A model generated the notes under the pieces. That model saw nothing but the letters and a program-made list of their open reading frames with translations, was not told where the DNA came from and ran no database searches. Shown here piece after piece: positions 40,201-52,870 of a DNA stretch of 64,000 bases. The DNA comes from Paragordius varius. Taxonomy: Eukaryota; Nematomorpha. The translations under genes and the position numbers were made by a program. Location: assembly GCA_964247055.1 (NCBI GenBank), contig OZ176054.1:4898001-4962000 (forward strand), in the 5' to 3' direction. Position 1 is the stretch's first letter, and each line of letters opens with the position of its first letter.

Positions 40201-40464
40201 AAAATTTAGCCATTAACACACAAGATAATTTGTTTATTATTATGTTTTACCTCCAGAGCCGGGCGTCCCGCTAGCGGAAAACTGTAGTTAAAAAGAGTCA
40301 TTTTAAAATACATTACATCATTAAATATAGACAAATTTAATTTAGTAAGGAGAAATTACATTATAATCTGAATCATCAACCAATTTCACTGTTGAAAATA
40401 TAGCACCAAGAAGGCTTGCCGATAGAAAAGTTATAAACATAATATTGAGCTCGTAAGAAATCAT
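30786..40464 (-). CDS. Secreted or surface protein of unknown family, copy A (multi-exon)
   Basis: The start at 40464 gives a signal-peptide-like N-terminus (NIMFITFLSASLLGAIF). In-phase exons are 40360-40464, 40251-40281, 40060-40196 and 39921-40033, the last two separated by a 26-bp intron. Further exons are placed approximately at 39.7-39.8, 39.03-39.10, 38.87-38.95, 38.59-38.69, 38.29-38.43, 36.72-36.84, 36.49-36.62, 34.26-34.41 and 33.04-33.19 kb. The 3' end is firm: 32578-32934, 31579-31672, 31379-31512 and 30786-30986 (…ISLKPKFA-stop). The product is beta-strand-rich with many N-X-S/T sites and scattered cysteines. Recurrent short motifs include VYDVGIEQAGIF, VVYDLGIRAFTI and IIYNLGIFAG, and the segment CVVHDIDNP…LICPAGYLEYCIWTIRD looks CUB- or Ig-like. 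No transmembrane helix is seen after the signal. I do not recognise the family. Confidence 0.65.
33676..33765. repeat. Short tandem repeat, about 24-bp units
   Basis: Units of the form GTTCGAGGGTGAATTTGAATT are repeated three to four times with variation. The same array is present in copy B at about 63186-63262. It is non-coding and lies between exons of the secreted gene. Confidence 0.75.
34550..36300. repeat. R1-like dispersed repeat within a long intron
   Basis: About 35.1-35.3 kb (CGGCATTTTTGCG, then GGGCAGAAAATTTAAGACC, then CTCATATGACTCGTAAGGC) resembles 8.9-9.25 kb. No exon is seen in this stretch, which separates two exons of the secreted-protein gene. Confidence 0.5.
36873..38043. 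mobile_element. Tc1/mariner-like fold-back MITE (about 1.17 kb)
   Basis: Two arms of about 530 bp are inverted copies: CATGAGATAGCTTATGACCAG with CTGATCATAAGCTAACTCAT, GATGGCGTTTTTC with its reverse, and CAAAAATATTTTTTATTTTTG-type blocks. A loop of about 100 bp carries its own hairpin (ATCAACCAACAATCCGTA against GGATTTTTTGGTTGAT). The outer ends CACTGTGTGCAAAA and TTTTTGCACCAGT sit in TA-rich tracts, as expected for TA-target Tc1/mariner elements. It is non-coding. A half copy is at 11678-12272. Confidence 0.8.
40034..40059 (-). other. 26-bp micro-intron in the unknown secreted gene
   Basis: The minus strand reads GTTAG…CATAAC…CGAG between QRLYIVT and PSFYGIFITNS. Without removal the frame is closed soon after; with removal it continues through HFSGDFDRKIKNFNMGFN to a good donor at 39920. 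The length is not a multiple of three. Confidence 0.65.
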
Positions 40465-40717
40465 TTTATTATACAAAAAAATTGTTAAAATAAAATAAAA
40501 AATTGATCAGACTTTATATGGGTTATAATATTATTGTTAAAATCGATTAAACATATATTTATTAACAAAACTGATGCAATAAAAATGGGCTGCTACGATA
40601 TAACCTTTACAATTTGATACATATACGCATTTACGCCAGTATTTCTTGAAACTCAAACATATATTATCAAAATTATATTAAGCTAATTTAATTCTCAATA
40701 ATAATATTGTTATTATA

Positions 40718-40884
40718 CAGGTAAGCTAGGTATAAATTTTTCCAGACAAGGTGTTGTTTGTATAACAATTGTTTTTACCTATAATATTAAAAAATTAAAT
40801 TACAGGTAAGCTAGCTACAAATTTTTCCAGACAAGGTGTTGTTTGTATAACAATTGTTTTTACATATAATATAAAAAAATAACT
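40718..40884. repeat. Two tandem units of about 84 bp
   Basis: Each unit starts ACAGGTAAGCTAG and contains CAGACAAGGTGTTGTTTGTA and ACAATTGTTTTTAC. The two are nearly identical. They lie upstream of the secreted-protein gene start, so they may sit in its promoter region. Confidence 0.85.
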
Positions 40885-42390
40885 TATTATTAAAGAAAAT
40901 TTATACTATAGGGTAAAAAATATTTCCAACATACATTGATTGATAGCTAAATTATCTCAAAAAAATACGTAAATTAATTTCCGGTATCGTGTAAATGTAA
41001 TGTATTACGCCCATACATGTTATTTGAATAAGTATCTCATAGTTTTATATTATTGAGTTATTATTAAAGATAATTACAATACATATAAAAATTCGCCAGA
41101 TATATTTTCAAGACTTTTGATAAATAATAAACATTCGTATGTTAATTTAATTGGATTGTGATTACCAATGGTAATTTTCTGATTATAAGTCGAATTAAAA
41201 TAAAATTCAAACCAACTCACAGCCGAAATCGAATCTTTAGAAATTTATAACCAATTATTTCACTTGTTTCTTGGTGCTATTTTACTTCGATTCTTTGATT
41301 AACTGTCTTTTATTGTTTTATGTATGCATATGTCAATTTTTGTTGCGAGTTTCTGGATTGAGAGGTCATATCCTTTTCTATTTTATTATTTCGTATATAA
41401 TCTATTGCCCTTAAATTTTTCTACACAAGTTAACCACCTCTTTGTTTTTATAAGATGTATTTCACAACAAACAATTTATTAGTTGCAATCGCTGACACCT
41501 TAGTTCCTTTCTCAGTGTTTTCCCATTATCGTGTCAATCCTAATCTTTTCCAAACTATTTATAAACTTACAGAAATCAAAAGTTATTAATCTGGGAGTTG
41601 ATTGAAAAAAGCCTTTTCCGGATTAGAGTGTTTTGGTGTCAACTTTTCTCTATTATTATAAGGATTCGCTCTCGCCTTAATTCAGGACTTGTCATACATA
41701 TACAGCTTTTAGTTTAGGAAACTCATTTCTAATATAGTGATTTTAAGTAGTTTGATTTTTTATTGTCTCTGTACGTGTCTCTTTCCTCGTTTCATCTATG
41801 TTCCAATTAACAGTTTTTTAAAATTAGAAAAAAAATGGTCATATTGATATTCTAAAACAACTACATCAGGGCTATGTTTAACCATAATTATGGTGATTTT
41901 TGCCAAAGATTTTTTCAAATAAATGATAACCAACAAAAAAATGTTTTATATATAACATGTTTTTTATCCCGACTGCCATGTGCGGCCGAAATTGAACAAG
42001 TTTGATATTAAAATTCAGGATAAATCATTTATAAGCAAAAATTTCTATTTTATAAAAAAAGATCTTCAATATTTTAAATAATTGAATTATTGGTTACATT
42101 GCATAATTTGTACTTGGAACCGGTTCAAAAAAAGTGGAACCGAGACCGGGTCGGTTCCGGAACAAGTAGAACCGGAACCGCGTTGGTTCTTAAGAATTTA
42201 AAAATGGAACCGGGCGGTTCCCAAAATATTGGAACCGTGGTGGTTCATAAGGAAATGGAACCGGAACCGCCTTGGTTCCTTAAAAATTTAGCGGTTCCGG
42301 AACCGGTTTCTTACATTTAGAACCGGTTTCATTTTCGGTTTCATTTTCGGTTCCAGTTACTAAAATGAAAATTATTATTATAATAATACA
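40885..42390. other. Spacer between duplication copies A and B
   Basis: No gene is recognised. About 42115-42355 is a degenerate run of GGAACCGG / GGTTCCG units, probably derived from a transposon end, because a similar GGTACCGGTTCCAATCCCTG string occurs near 32382 and 61958. Copy B homology starts to the right, at about 42400. Confidence 0.5.
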
Positions 42391-42399
42391 ACCAAAATT

Positions 42400-45080
42400 T
42401 AATCAAACGTGAAAGAAATATGGTTAAGCATACATCACAAACATGTTAATCCCATATTTAACGTGTTGCCCCATATTGTACAATCTCAAAATATGCGTAA
42501 ACCATGCTAAATAAAGGCGAGATAAGGCTTTGTCCTAAAAAATATTAATAAAATTTTTTAAAAGCAAAACAATATTTTAATATTTTAATTTCTTATTACG
42601 GATCGGACGCCTCTAAAATGAGCAGGTGTATAAGCTCAACGCAAATAATCCGATATTTTGTAATGAAATTATATATTGTGACACATACAAAAAATCAATA
42701 TTTTGCTATAAAATTTTTGTCAAGCGAATTTAAGGTAGTTTGAGCACGGTGGAAATGGTAAAAAAACTTAGGGATATAAAAATACTTATTATCTTCCATC
42801 ACCTAAGATTTTATTCAAAAATGTGTTTAACTTGAAACTTCAAACGATTGTTTGTTAAAAACAGAATATGTACTGAACTTAAATATGTCGACAAACAAAA
42901 TTCTAACAATTTGTCCGTGATATTGGGGTAGTTTATATCCCAGAGTTCAATCTTATGAATAAACTGCTGTTTAAAAGGTTAATATGGTTAAAATTTAATT
43001 ATTAAACTTTGTTTTCTTTTATCATATAAAAACACAGTTTTGTAACTTCTAGAGTCTATTAGCTCCAAATCACCAATCAAATAAACAGCTGATATCAATA
43101 AATATCAAGATTTTATTGATTGAATGACTTGATAGCTTACTAAAGTTAATTTCTAATCATGATATACCTTAATTTGCCTATAGAAAAAAATGGCGGCTGA
43201 AACGTTTGACATGAGGCTTTTTTATTTTAGATTTGTTAAAAAAAATATATATGAAGCATGCACCTTCAATATTTAAATTCGGTCAATTTAGATACTTTAA
43301 AAAAGTTCAAATCGCTCAACGATATAATACCAAAAGGTGACGAAGTGGTAATCAAAAATCTGAGAATATAAAAATATTTAACATCATTGAATTATAAAAA
43401 GTGTTTATCTAATATCTTAGTGTCTTTTGTATCCTGCTTCACCGTTAAAACTCGCTTTAACAAATTTTAATAAATTTATTTAAGAAATATTCAATTTACC
43501 CGATAAAACTTTTTTTGATGGTAAAATCTAGCATGTAAAAATATTATTCACAAAATCTCGGCATTTTTGCGTTTTTATGAGGTAACTGGCTCAATATATG
43601 GGGCAAAATTTTAAGACTTTCGGAGTCCTTATTTAAAAATTGCGCTTTCTCATTAGTATATCATATATTTTAATATTCTGAATAAAGGATATGGCTTTTA
43701 TCAAAAAAAATTAACAAACACAAATCTGCGCAATTTTGCCATTTGATATGAGTAACAACTAGGGTTGTGCATTTGACTGCTTTTCAAAAAAGTCCGGTCA
43801 GACCCGGTCAGACCATGGTCATGATCATGACCACTTTACCTAAGTAAATACCATTCGATATTGGATTATGAATTACTTCTGAAATTTTAAATACCTCGCT
43901 TTTAATACTGGATATTCAAATAAAATTTTTCCTGTTTCTTTTACACTTTCTTTGATCATTGAAATATCCAATTATAAAATGTTTTTTCATTTTATAGGTT
44001 CACATATACGGAATAATTGAATATTTTATAAAAAGTTGGATTGTTCTCTGTTTCGAAATAACTGGATATGCTTAAATGCTAATGTTTTAAGGATGCATGT
44101 TTAGCATTTTATTTATAAATAAGCAAATTTAATATTTATATATATATTAAATAACTTACTATTTTTCTTCCAAAAAAAACTACCAGCAATTTTTCAAAAA
44201 ACAGCTGAAATGACCATGGTCAAAAAATAAATAGTCACTGACCTGGTCATGACTTGGTCAGCACAACCCTAGTAACAACCATAAAAGTGGTAATAACTTC
44301 TCATATCACTCGCACCCAAATGCAAATGTAGCATGAGAATCCTGATTTATTATCAGATTGTATATTTCAGGATTAGTAGGCACATTTTTTTACGGGATTT
44401 TTTATTATAGGTGACTAATTTAGGTACCAATATTTTGGTGAAAAGCGAAACAATAATATTTTATTTTTGGGGTTATTGAGCTTAAAACAAATTTCTTAAT
44501 TTTTTCTATGGGTTCGAAAAATATTAACTTCACACTGAGCATATCACCCGTTGAAATGTTAAGCATACTTTTTCCTTAAAAAATGTTTAAAGTCCGTTTA
44601 CTGAAATTTAACAAAAAGCCTCTAAAGTATATTACACTAAGTATCCTGTATAAAATTATAAATACTCTTTTATCACATAATTTATCGGCTCCACATTATC
44701 ACTTTTAGGCCTTTAAAATTTTCCATTCCTTTTGACGTTAGATTTAAAGTTGAATTTGAATGCGAAAGCTTTATATTAATTAGATGGCAATCCTTTGGTT
44801 GTAGCTTACTAACTAATCAATTCGTCAAACTTTTTAGGCGATTTTTACGCAAAAAAGTTTATGGCAACATAAATTATTTGATGAAGAATTAAAAAATTAT
44901 ACATTATGAATTTTATGCGGTCTCCCTTGTAAAATCAGCTTTGACTTTATTAGTTATAATAATTTTCGTATTGTTAAATATTTTAAGATGGGATTACCAT
45001 ACCCATTGAGGGGGGCTTCCTGATATTCATCAAATGTAGTATTTAAATTTAAAAAAAAATATTTTTTCAAAACACTAATT
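42400..45080. repeat. Copy B of R1 sequence, no gene
   Basis: This aligns with 7140-9900: TTGCCCCATATTGTACAATC at 42470 against TTGCCCCATATCGTACAATC at 7182, and so on. It is interrupted by the MITE at 43760-44271. No exon is seen. Confidence 0.6.
43760..44271. mobile_element. hAT-type MITE (512 bp), copy B only
   Basis: The ends are TAGGGTTGTGC and GCACAACCCTA, with a perfect 8-bp duplication GTAACAAC (43752-43759 and 44272-44279). Copy A at about 9097 shows the unoccupied site (ATGAGTAACTACCATAAAAG). The interior is non-coding and is shared, in reverse, with 16805-17439. Confidence 0.92.
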
Positions 45081-45084
45081 TATT

Positions 45085-48000
45085 AAATGCTGATTTTTTG
45101 TGGAATGATTACACATATATTTCCAATTATGTTTTCCGGCATGTTTGGTATTTTGCTAAACTTTTGATTTTCGGGATCTCATTCACAACTTTTTAATTTT
45201 AGGTCATTTTGGCTTTTAATCCTCCCATTATATAGATACGTTTATCTACACGCATTTTGAAATTATATAGGAAAATCACATATATCATAAAATTTAAAGC
45301 AAAAATAAAATCAAACCCAAAAACACACAACCAAAACGTAAACGTGGAATTTTCAAGGATGTTATAAGCTCCCATGTTCTAGTAGCTTGATTTAAATATT
45401 CAATAGAGTTTAAACTAAGAATTTTTTTGTCATTGACCGCAGCACCCCCAATGACATATAATTTACCATTGACACTAATCATTGCGTGATAGGAGCGTGC
45501 AATAAGTAGTTTGGGCCTATGAAACCATCTGTATTATAATAATTTATTGTATGGATTAAATTTTATATAAAAATGGAAACGCATCATAATTTTTTTATGT
45601 ATATTAACCACTTCTCCCATGATTCCCTTTCATATTGGGCTTTTTAAAATTAAAAGCATTATAAAAAAATTGGTTCTTATACTAACTCTTCATTTTCTAG
45701 ATATTTTTTTGAGTGATCGAAGTTGAACCTATATTTCCAAAAAGCTGAGTATATTGGAAATGGGTCAAAAACAAATAAATTAATCAGAATATTTTTATTC
45801 CACATATCTAATTATATAGGCAGTTAAAATAATTAAAAATTAATTTTTTTAAGGGTGATGACACGTATATTCAATAATGCATCTTTCCATAAACGGGGAT
45901 GTAAATAATGAAGACACAAACTCTTGATAATTCTACCCAAATAGAGCAACTAGATTAAACTTTTCAACTATATTTTATTCATTAGTTATTAATAACGAAA
46001 TAATCAAGGAACGTCTTAATATTTATCCTTTATACAAAATATATATGATGATAAAATGTATGATTTTAAAAATAGTTGCAATGTATACAGTTTCAGTCTC
46101 ATTCACTTATTCTAGCATGAATGTGCAATAAGATTTTCTTTGTAAATTAAGTCAAAAAGTTTCTTATTATCAAAAAAATAACGTTATTTTTACGAATCAA
46201 CTACCGCAACAATTCATAAGACTTTAGAACAGTGGTACTCACCAAAAAAATTTGACGGGCCAAATAAAACATATTTTTTTTCGAGGGCCATGAACTTTAT
46301 AATGGCAAATATTCCATAGCTATTTGACACATACGCACATATTTTTACTCTAAATCAGCACAATGAATTTTTTGCGAGTCGCATGTAAATCCAGCTAAAA
46401 ACTCGTTTTGCACCATTTAGTTTTAAAAATAAAAATATTTTGATATTAACCAATAATTTTTGACAAATTTGGTTTCGCCTCATGGCAGGCCAATCTTAAT
46501 ACGTCGTCCATATGATCATTAGTTAAGCGATTTCGGTATGTATTCTTGATACACTTCATTTTTGAATATACCGTCTCACACGTGTAAGTTGATGGATAAA
46601 CAGTTAAGATAACTTGAGCACATTTTTTTATATTTTCATATTTATTTGGCACAACTTGACAAAACTCTACATCTCTTTCTTTTCTACGATTTTCTCTAAA
46701 TATAGCTTCCAGATTGGAATCATTTTTAATATCAACGAATTCTCCAATGATAAGCGCCTGATCAAAACCGAAAAGCTCAAGTTGCTTAATGTTGGATATA
46801 TCCATTTGTCATGGATTAGTTTTAAGCAATTTTTAATATTTTTTAATTCTTGAAATCTGAATTTCATCTCATTAGATAAAAATGTTAAATGATTGTGTAT
46901 TATTAAATTAATCTCCGCGGTAAATTCCATATTTTCTTTATAAATCGTTTTAAGTGTAGGAAAATGTAGGAGTGTTTTATCTGTAAAATCTTGTTTATAT
47001 ATTATTATTTTTTCTTCAAAAGCAAATATATGATTAGCAAATTGGGTTTTTATTTTGCTCCCTTGAAGACTTGTATTAAAAGTACTAAGTTTATAAGTAA
47101 TGTCGCAAAGGTAGGCTAATAAAACACACCATTTGTCACCATCAATTTCCTCGTCAAACTTTTTGTTATCTTTTATAAAAAATAGAATTTCATGTCTTAA
47201 ATCAAAAAATCTATTCAATACTTTGCTAAGGCTTAGTCATCTCACAGCGGTGTACAAAAGAATATCATCAACTGTGGATATCTTTCAGAAGGTTTTTGAA
47301 TTTTCTGCCACGGATGTAGTTTACTATATCCACAGCCGTTTTAATTACTAAATTTAGTGAATCTTTTACACGCGAAACCAAGTTTTGCTGACGAATAAAG
47401 CAGTGAAAGGATTTTAAAAGAGGAATAAACCCTTTGTTTATTCCAATCATAGAGGGACAGCCATCTGTGCAGATCGAAACCAATTTTTTCATAGATATAC
47501 CATTATTATCGAAAAAGGTGCTAATTATTTCAAGAAAATCACTGCCTTTTGTGGTATTATTCATTGGTAAAATTTCAAATATTCCTCGTTGATTATGTTG
47601 TCGTTGCAAAATCTCACGAAGAGCGCACATTGAGGTGTTGAACTTATATCAGTGGTAGAATCGATTGCAATACTGAAGTATTTGCAGTTTTTCAGAGCCA
47701 ATAATGTATTGTTAAAAATATATTTCTTTCCTCATGATTTTCTGGTAATTTATGAGTATGATGGATTTTAAAATGTCTTTCACTATTGTATTTTTTTATA
47801 ATTATGTTGTCCTATACAGGTAGCAACATTGATATTTACTACAAAAAAATTATTTTCCCATTATTTTTTAAAGGAGCGATTTTCATTGGATAATTTACGT
47901 TTTTTGGCATTAGATGTCATCCTTTGAATTTATGTTTAAATATTATGTAAAAAATAGGAATATAAATTGAATTATGCTATAAAAAACAGGTCGAAATTTA

Positions 48001-48675
48001 ATGATGTCGAGTTGAAAAATATTTTATGGGAATGAGTTATAAAAAGGATGCAGGATAGCAATGAAATGTATGTGCAATGGGTGAAAGCAAAAAAGAAATG
48101 CAATAAAAATTTCAAAAAGAAAAGAAAATAGAATATAGAAAAAGAAACAACGTGTGCCCATAAATCATAAATTTTAAAATCATTTTAATGTAGGAAAATT
48201 TTTCTACATTTCAAATCGGGTAAAAAATAAATATTAATTAAAAAAAATTTAAGTATCAATATGGTCATAGGGGAATTTTAAAGCACACTTATGGCCGCAT
48301 GCGGCCCGCGGGCCGCGGTTTGAGTATCACTGCTTTAGAAACTTGGAGAATCATTGTTAAAGAAATTATATTTTACAGGTAAAAACTAGTGCTCTTTCAT
48401 ACTTTTTGTGCGTCATATCAAACACTTCAACGTTTTTTGTCATTTTAGCCCTATCATCCTGACTTGATTTGACTATTCCCCCTGAAATCCATATTTGATT
48501 TTCATGAACACATGCTGCTAAAGCCATATTACAGTCTAGTATAGATTCTATGCATTTCCATTCCTTTTTCAACAAATCATAGCTTTCAACCAAATCTAGT
48601 TGACTTTAAATTTTACAAAAATTAAAAATGAAACTCTAGAATTATAAAAAAATGGATAGGAAAACAAACCCGCAG

Positions 48676-48716
<41 letters not shown>

Positions 48717-51704
48717 TTCATAAAATAATTTAAAATGATTGATAATGTAACAGAGTTACTGATTTACGTTTAATTTATACGAGACGTCTGTAATACTAAA
48801 CTAATTTTTTCCTATATATATTTTGAATGATTGATACTTGAATTTACAAATATAACTTATATTCAGAATCAGCTCCCCCAAGCACATATATTTTCCCATT
48901 ATGAACGAGCATTAGATGGTCGTATCGTTCTTTCGTCATATTTTGCAATTTAATCCATTTTCTATGTTGGAATTTATGCAATTCATTTCAGGTTTTGTCG
49001 TTCGGGAGAGTGCCTTCTAAAATAAAATAAAATTTCTGGTGATATACAGTAAAAATAGAGATTATAAGGACAAAACATAATATAAAGACATTTTTTTTAA
49101 AAGACAACTTTACTTTTCTTAACCATAATTTTTCCCTTATAAACTATTTATAATTGTGAATTATATAATTGATTGCGTTACAATATAAATTACTATTTCA
49201 TGGTTTACAGTTTCGATGAGTTATATTAAAAAAAATTAATATATAAAAAATATGGTTGTTTTTTAGGAAAAAATATTTTTCTCTAAATTTTGTTTTGTTC
49301 GTATTTTAATTTTACTGTATTTTTACAGTATTCACTTCTATATTTAACATAAAAATATTGGAAAGCTTTTAATTATGCTAGATATATATCCGTTTGGATT
49401 TACAAGCATACGCTCAGCGAAAATTGAATCAAATTAAACACATATTTTAAAACATTTCGCTCAAATTATATGCATTACATTCGTTAAAGTGAACTCAATA
49501 AATATTTAATAAAATGGCTGTACCAGAAATATATATAATATTGTCAATTACACAGGCTGCATGGTGGCTAAGTGGATACGGTAATTCAAATCCGAATTTT
49601 GACCAAACACCGGATGCAGGATTAAATAAAAAACATTTTTTTCGCAAATCACTTTCGATCAAGGTATCGCCCGATGTCCCACCAATACTTAGGATGTATT
49701 CTTTAGCCTAAAATACAATATTTAAAATATTCTTAGCATGGTTATTATTTATTATCGCCTTTATTGGTAGAAAATTGTGATTAAATAAATTACGTTAAAC
49801 AGGCTTGAACTTTTTTTCATGCATATAAGACATTGTTTGGATATCTCAGCATGTGGCGATTTTCGAGGAGGTGGTATTTCAAAAAATACTTTATCCAATT
49901 GACCGTTTTCTTTACATGTTTGATACCTAATTGAATTATATATCAACCAATTTACAGGTCCATAATTGGTTTCATATTTACAATTTATAATTCCATTAAA
50001 TTTGCTATATTTAAACAAATGACATTTAAAGTTTGTTTATTTTTAAAGCTGTACTAGTTGAAAAAATTGTGTCTTGTCAAAACATATTGTCAATATATTA
50101 TTTTATATTTAGTAAACGAGTTATTTGTATCCCGCCAAAAATTTCAAATACCTTTTATTATGACTACTTCTTAAACCAGCTAATACAAATCGCTTTGTGG
50201 GCCGCATTTTCGCTTCATAAAATCTGATGGGTCGCATTCGTCAAATATATTTAGGCATTAATCAAATTTTTATTAAATTTCAAACATACATAAAATGTAC
50301 AGTAAGGAAACTTAATTAAATTGGTAAAACTTTGTATTTGAGAACTCGCGGGTTTTGGAGGGTCGCATGTTACACACCTCTGCTTTAAACTATGCATAAA
50401 TTCAAAAGTAAAATATTTTGATTCAATATTTGTTTATGTAAAAAAACTTAAAGGGATTGGAGTAGCAAAATGCCTTGTTAAAATGATGTGCACAAAATGG
50501 ACTTAATCCCAAGTATTCTTTCCCAAATGCCGATAGCAAATCCGGAACATCAATATAAACCATACGGACACGTTCAAATATCTCATTACTGAATTTCATT
50601 CGTCCTTCTTTGTCAGCATGAATCCATCGAATAGCTGCTCTTAGAACATCTACCTATTGAATAAAATATTTTAGATTTTTCAAATTTGGACATTGACTTC
50701 ATATTATTAAACCAGCTCGGCCTAATCCAAACAATAACTTTTAACGGGTGTAAAAATATTATTTACTAACCAAAAATTAAAAAACCTAGGCCAAATAGGT
50801 CCGGATTTTAAAAAGGAAAGTTTGAACCAGAATCAATTATATATAATATAATATTTTAAAATTCAATTAATTGGCTTTACGGTAAAATATCATCAGTTTA
50901 ATTTAAAGTGTATGTTATGGATTTTACTTAACACTTTGATACAAATTAAAGTATCTAAATACCCTAGACTATATTTAAGTTGATATTTTAACAAACTAGT
51001 GAAAGAAACGGTCTTAATTCAAATTTCAACTTCTATTTTATTAAAAAATATACAAATAAGTCGAAATATCAAAATAAAATTTAACTTTGATAAAAACGTC
51101 CCATATTAAACTACTTCGACGCAATTTTACAGCTTTTTTGCAAACTATTGTTTATTTAATTTTTAATAAATTAAAGCTATTTTGTTTAAATCACATCAAA
51201 CATTGATAGAAAGAGAAAAAGTAGTTTATTTTGTGTTATTTTAAAATTAAACTAATACACACATGTAATGTAGACTAAATTTTAACTTTGGGTATTATTT
51301 TAAAATAAGTTTTATTAAGTATATTTGAATAATTTATTTTATATTTCCGTTTATTAATGTTATATAAATGCAAACTTTTGTTATGGTTACAATTTATTCC
51401 ATATATTTGAAATATTTAATTTTAAACAGGCTTGGGGTATCTAACGACCCCAATTTGAATCGAAGGATTGAAATAAATGTGTTGTTTCCAAGAGTTAAAG
51501 GAAATTAATAAATACCTCTTTGTCAACAGATAAATAATCGTTTTCCAATAATTTTTTTATGGTGATAGCGTCTAGCTCAACAAAAGTTTTACTACATACC
51601 AAATCAATAAATTTTTCCGTTAAAATTCTTTGATATTTGTCATCAAGAACTGTGAGAGCTGGTACTTGTTTTAACCCGTCCAATGCTTTACATATATCAT
51701 CCAT
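45085..51704 (-). pseudogene. BACK-kelch gene copy B, degraded
   Basis: This is the duplicate of the gene at 9921-15707, with all eight exons in the same order: 51518-51704, about 50.45-50.65, 49.79-50.01, 49.52-49.71, 48.86-49.02, 48.40-48.59, 45.31-45.52 and 45.09-45.24 kb. The BACK part and most kelch blades are still readable (LYVIGG, IWISGG, IYVLGG). Exon 5 carries an in-frame TGA (48988-48990) where copy A has a serine codon (KTSNELHKF). The last exon has lost one base near 45.21 kb and stops soon after IYIMGG. One candidate donor of exon 2 is also changed from GT to CT. A hAT element sits in the intron between exons 6 and 7. It is probably non-functional; a truncated product cannot be excluded. 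Confidence 0.82.
46230..48332 (-). mobile_element. hAT transposon (2.1 kb), copy B only
   Basis: It has a perfect 8-bp duplication CTTTAGAA (46222-46229 and 48333-48340) and inverted ends CAGTGGTACTCA and TGAGTATCACTG. Copy A has the empty site near 10885. Minus-strand frames give transposase segments: KLVSICTDGCPSMIGINKGF near 47.5 kb, DKWCVLLAYLCDITYKLSTF, and the C-terminal hATC stretch LTVYPSTYTCETVYSKMKCI ending near 46446. The GTF2IRD2/SCAND3-like hAT group fits. The frame changes between blocks and the 5' part is short, so it is a decayed or internally deleted copy. Confidence 0.93.
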
Positions 51705-51885
51705 TGGTGTTGATATAACATGAATTAAAAATTAATATTAAAAAAAATTATGATTGAAACAGGACCATTTTGCTTGGATATCAGAGAAATTTTTCAGATA
51801 CCGTGATGATATAAAATTTGAATAATACCGGGGTCCTTATCCGGATGAAAAAAGATAAGATTTTTTTAACATTATGTTTGTAATT

Positions 51886-52342
51886 TAATTATTATTATTA
51901 TTATTATTATTACATTACATGTTTTCACTCGTGAGAGCGGTCATGGTATACAACCTGTCTCGCCATAGAACTCTAGCTATGGCGTCCTCTGTATTAAGCT
52001 CGTATTCTGCTAGCTCTCTTTTTACTGTATCTATCCATTTCGTTTTAGGCCACCCACCTCGTTTTCCCTCAACTATATGACTATCTATTATTTTTGCAAT
52101 ACATTCCTTTGTGCCCGAATCAACGTAGCCTATTTTTTGACACTCTTCCTATTATTGGTTTAATATCTGTGCTCCCACGAATAAATCTATTCTCAATTCT
52201 GTCCTTTCTTGTTAGCCCACACATCATTCTGAGCATTTTCATTTCAGTCACGTTAAAATGTCTTTCTTCCTATTTTTCGACACCCCACGTCTGTAAATTA
52301 TACATCATTGAGGGCTGGACAACTGAACTGTAAATCTTTTAT
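51886..52342 (-). mobile_element. LINE 3' end, RTE-like, 5'-truncated, copy B only
   Basis: Minus-strand translation gives KIYSSVVQPSMMYNLQTWG, EMKMLRMMCG, EGKRGGWPKTKWIDTVKREL and LYTMTALTSENM, the same tail region as in the LINE at 5150-6170. The 3' end is a run of TAA units (plus strand ATTATTATT, 51888-51911), typical of RTE-type tails. Copy A lacks it at the equivalent place (near 15911). The frame is shifted at least once. Confidence 0.85.
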
Positions 52343-52539
52343 ATTGGAGCTAATAATAATATATATTTAATTCATTAATTATTTCGTTTAGTCAACAACT
52401 TAATCTTCGATATTTAACTATCATTAATTTTTTACGTCCTATTTTACGTTTTGGGGTTGTTTTATATCCCAGAGCCAGGTTTTTACAGTTTTAAAAGTTA
52501 TTTTGGTTAAAATTTAATCATCAGACACTGTTCTCATAT

Positions 52540-52870
52540 AAGGGCTTTTTAAACTATGGGTCGCGCTCCATTTGGGGTCGCGAATTACGAAAACAATTAT
52601 ACAATAAATGTTTTTTTAACTTGTAAAATATATATTTAAGGAAAAATAACAATCATCGTAGATAATAAAACCGAATAATTCTGATAAATATTATCAAACA
52701 TTTGTTATTGTTATTTCGAAGAAACTAGTTAAACATTTCGTGTTATTTTCTTTAGCCATTGTATGATTGTGAAGAAGAGCATGTTATGCCGTATTAGTCA
52801 GTTTAAAAAAAATACCATTTATACTCGTATTTGTTGGATCCACCACCAGCTAGTTAAATAAATTTATTTC
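52540..52870. mobile_element. hAT remnant, copy B counterpart of 16777-17745
   Basis: It starts AGGGCTTTTTAAACTATGGG and runs on to ATTTGGGGTCGCG and GTATTAGTCAGTTTAAAA, matching copy A without the nested 635-bp MITE. The rest of the element and the following 7 kb of copy A are missing here. Confidence 0.65.

Noticed and set aside
42090-42320. Frame rich in EPV/GT repeats from GGAACCGG units
   Set aside because: Low-complexity repeat, probably a transposon end; not a protein.
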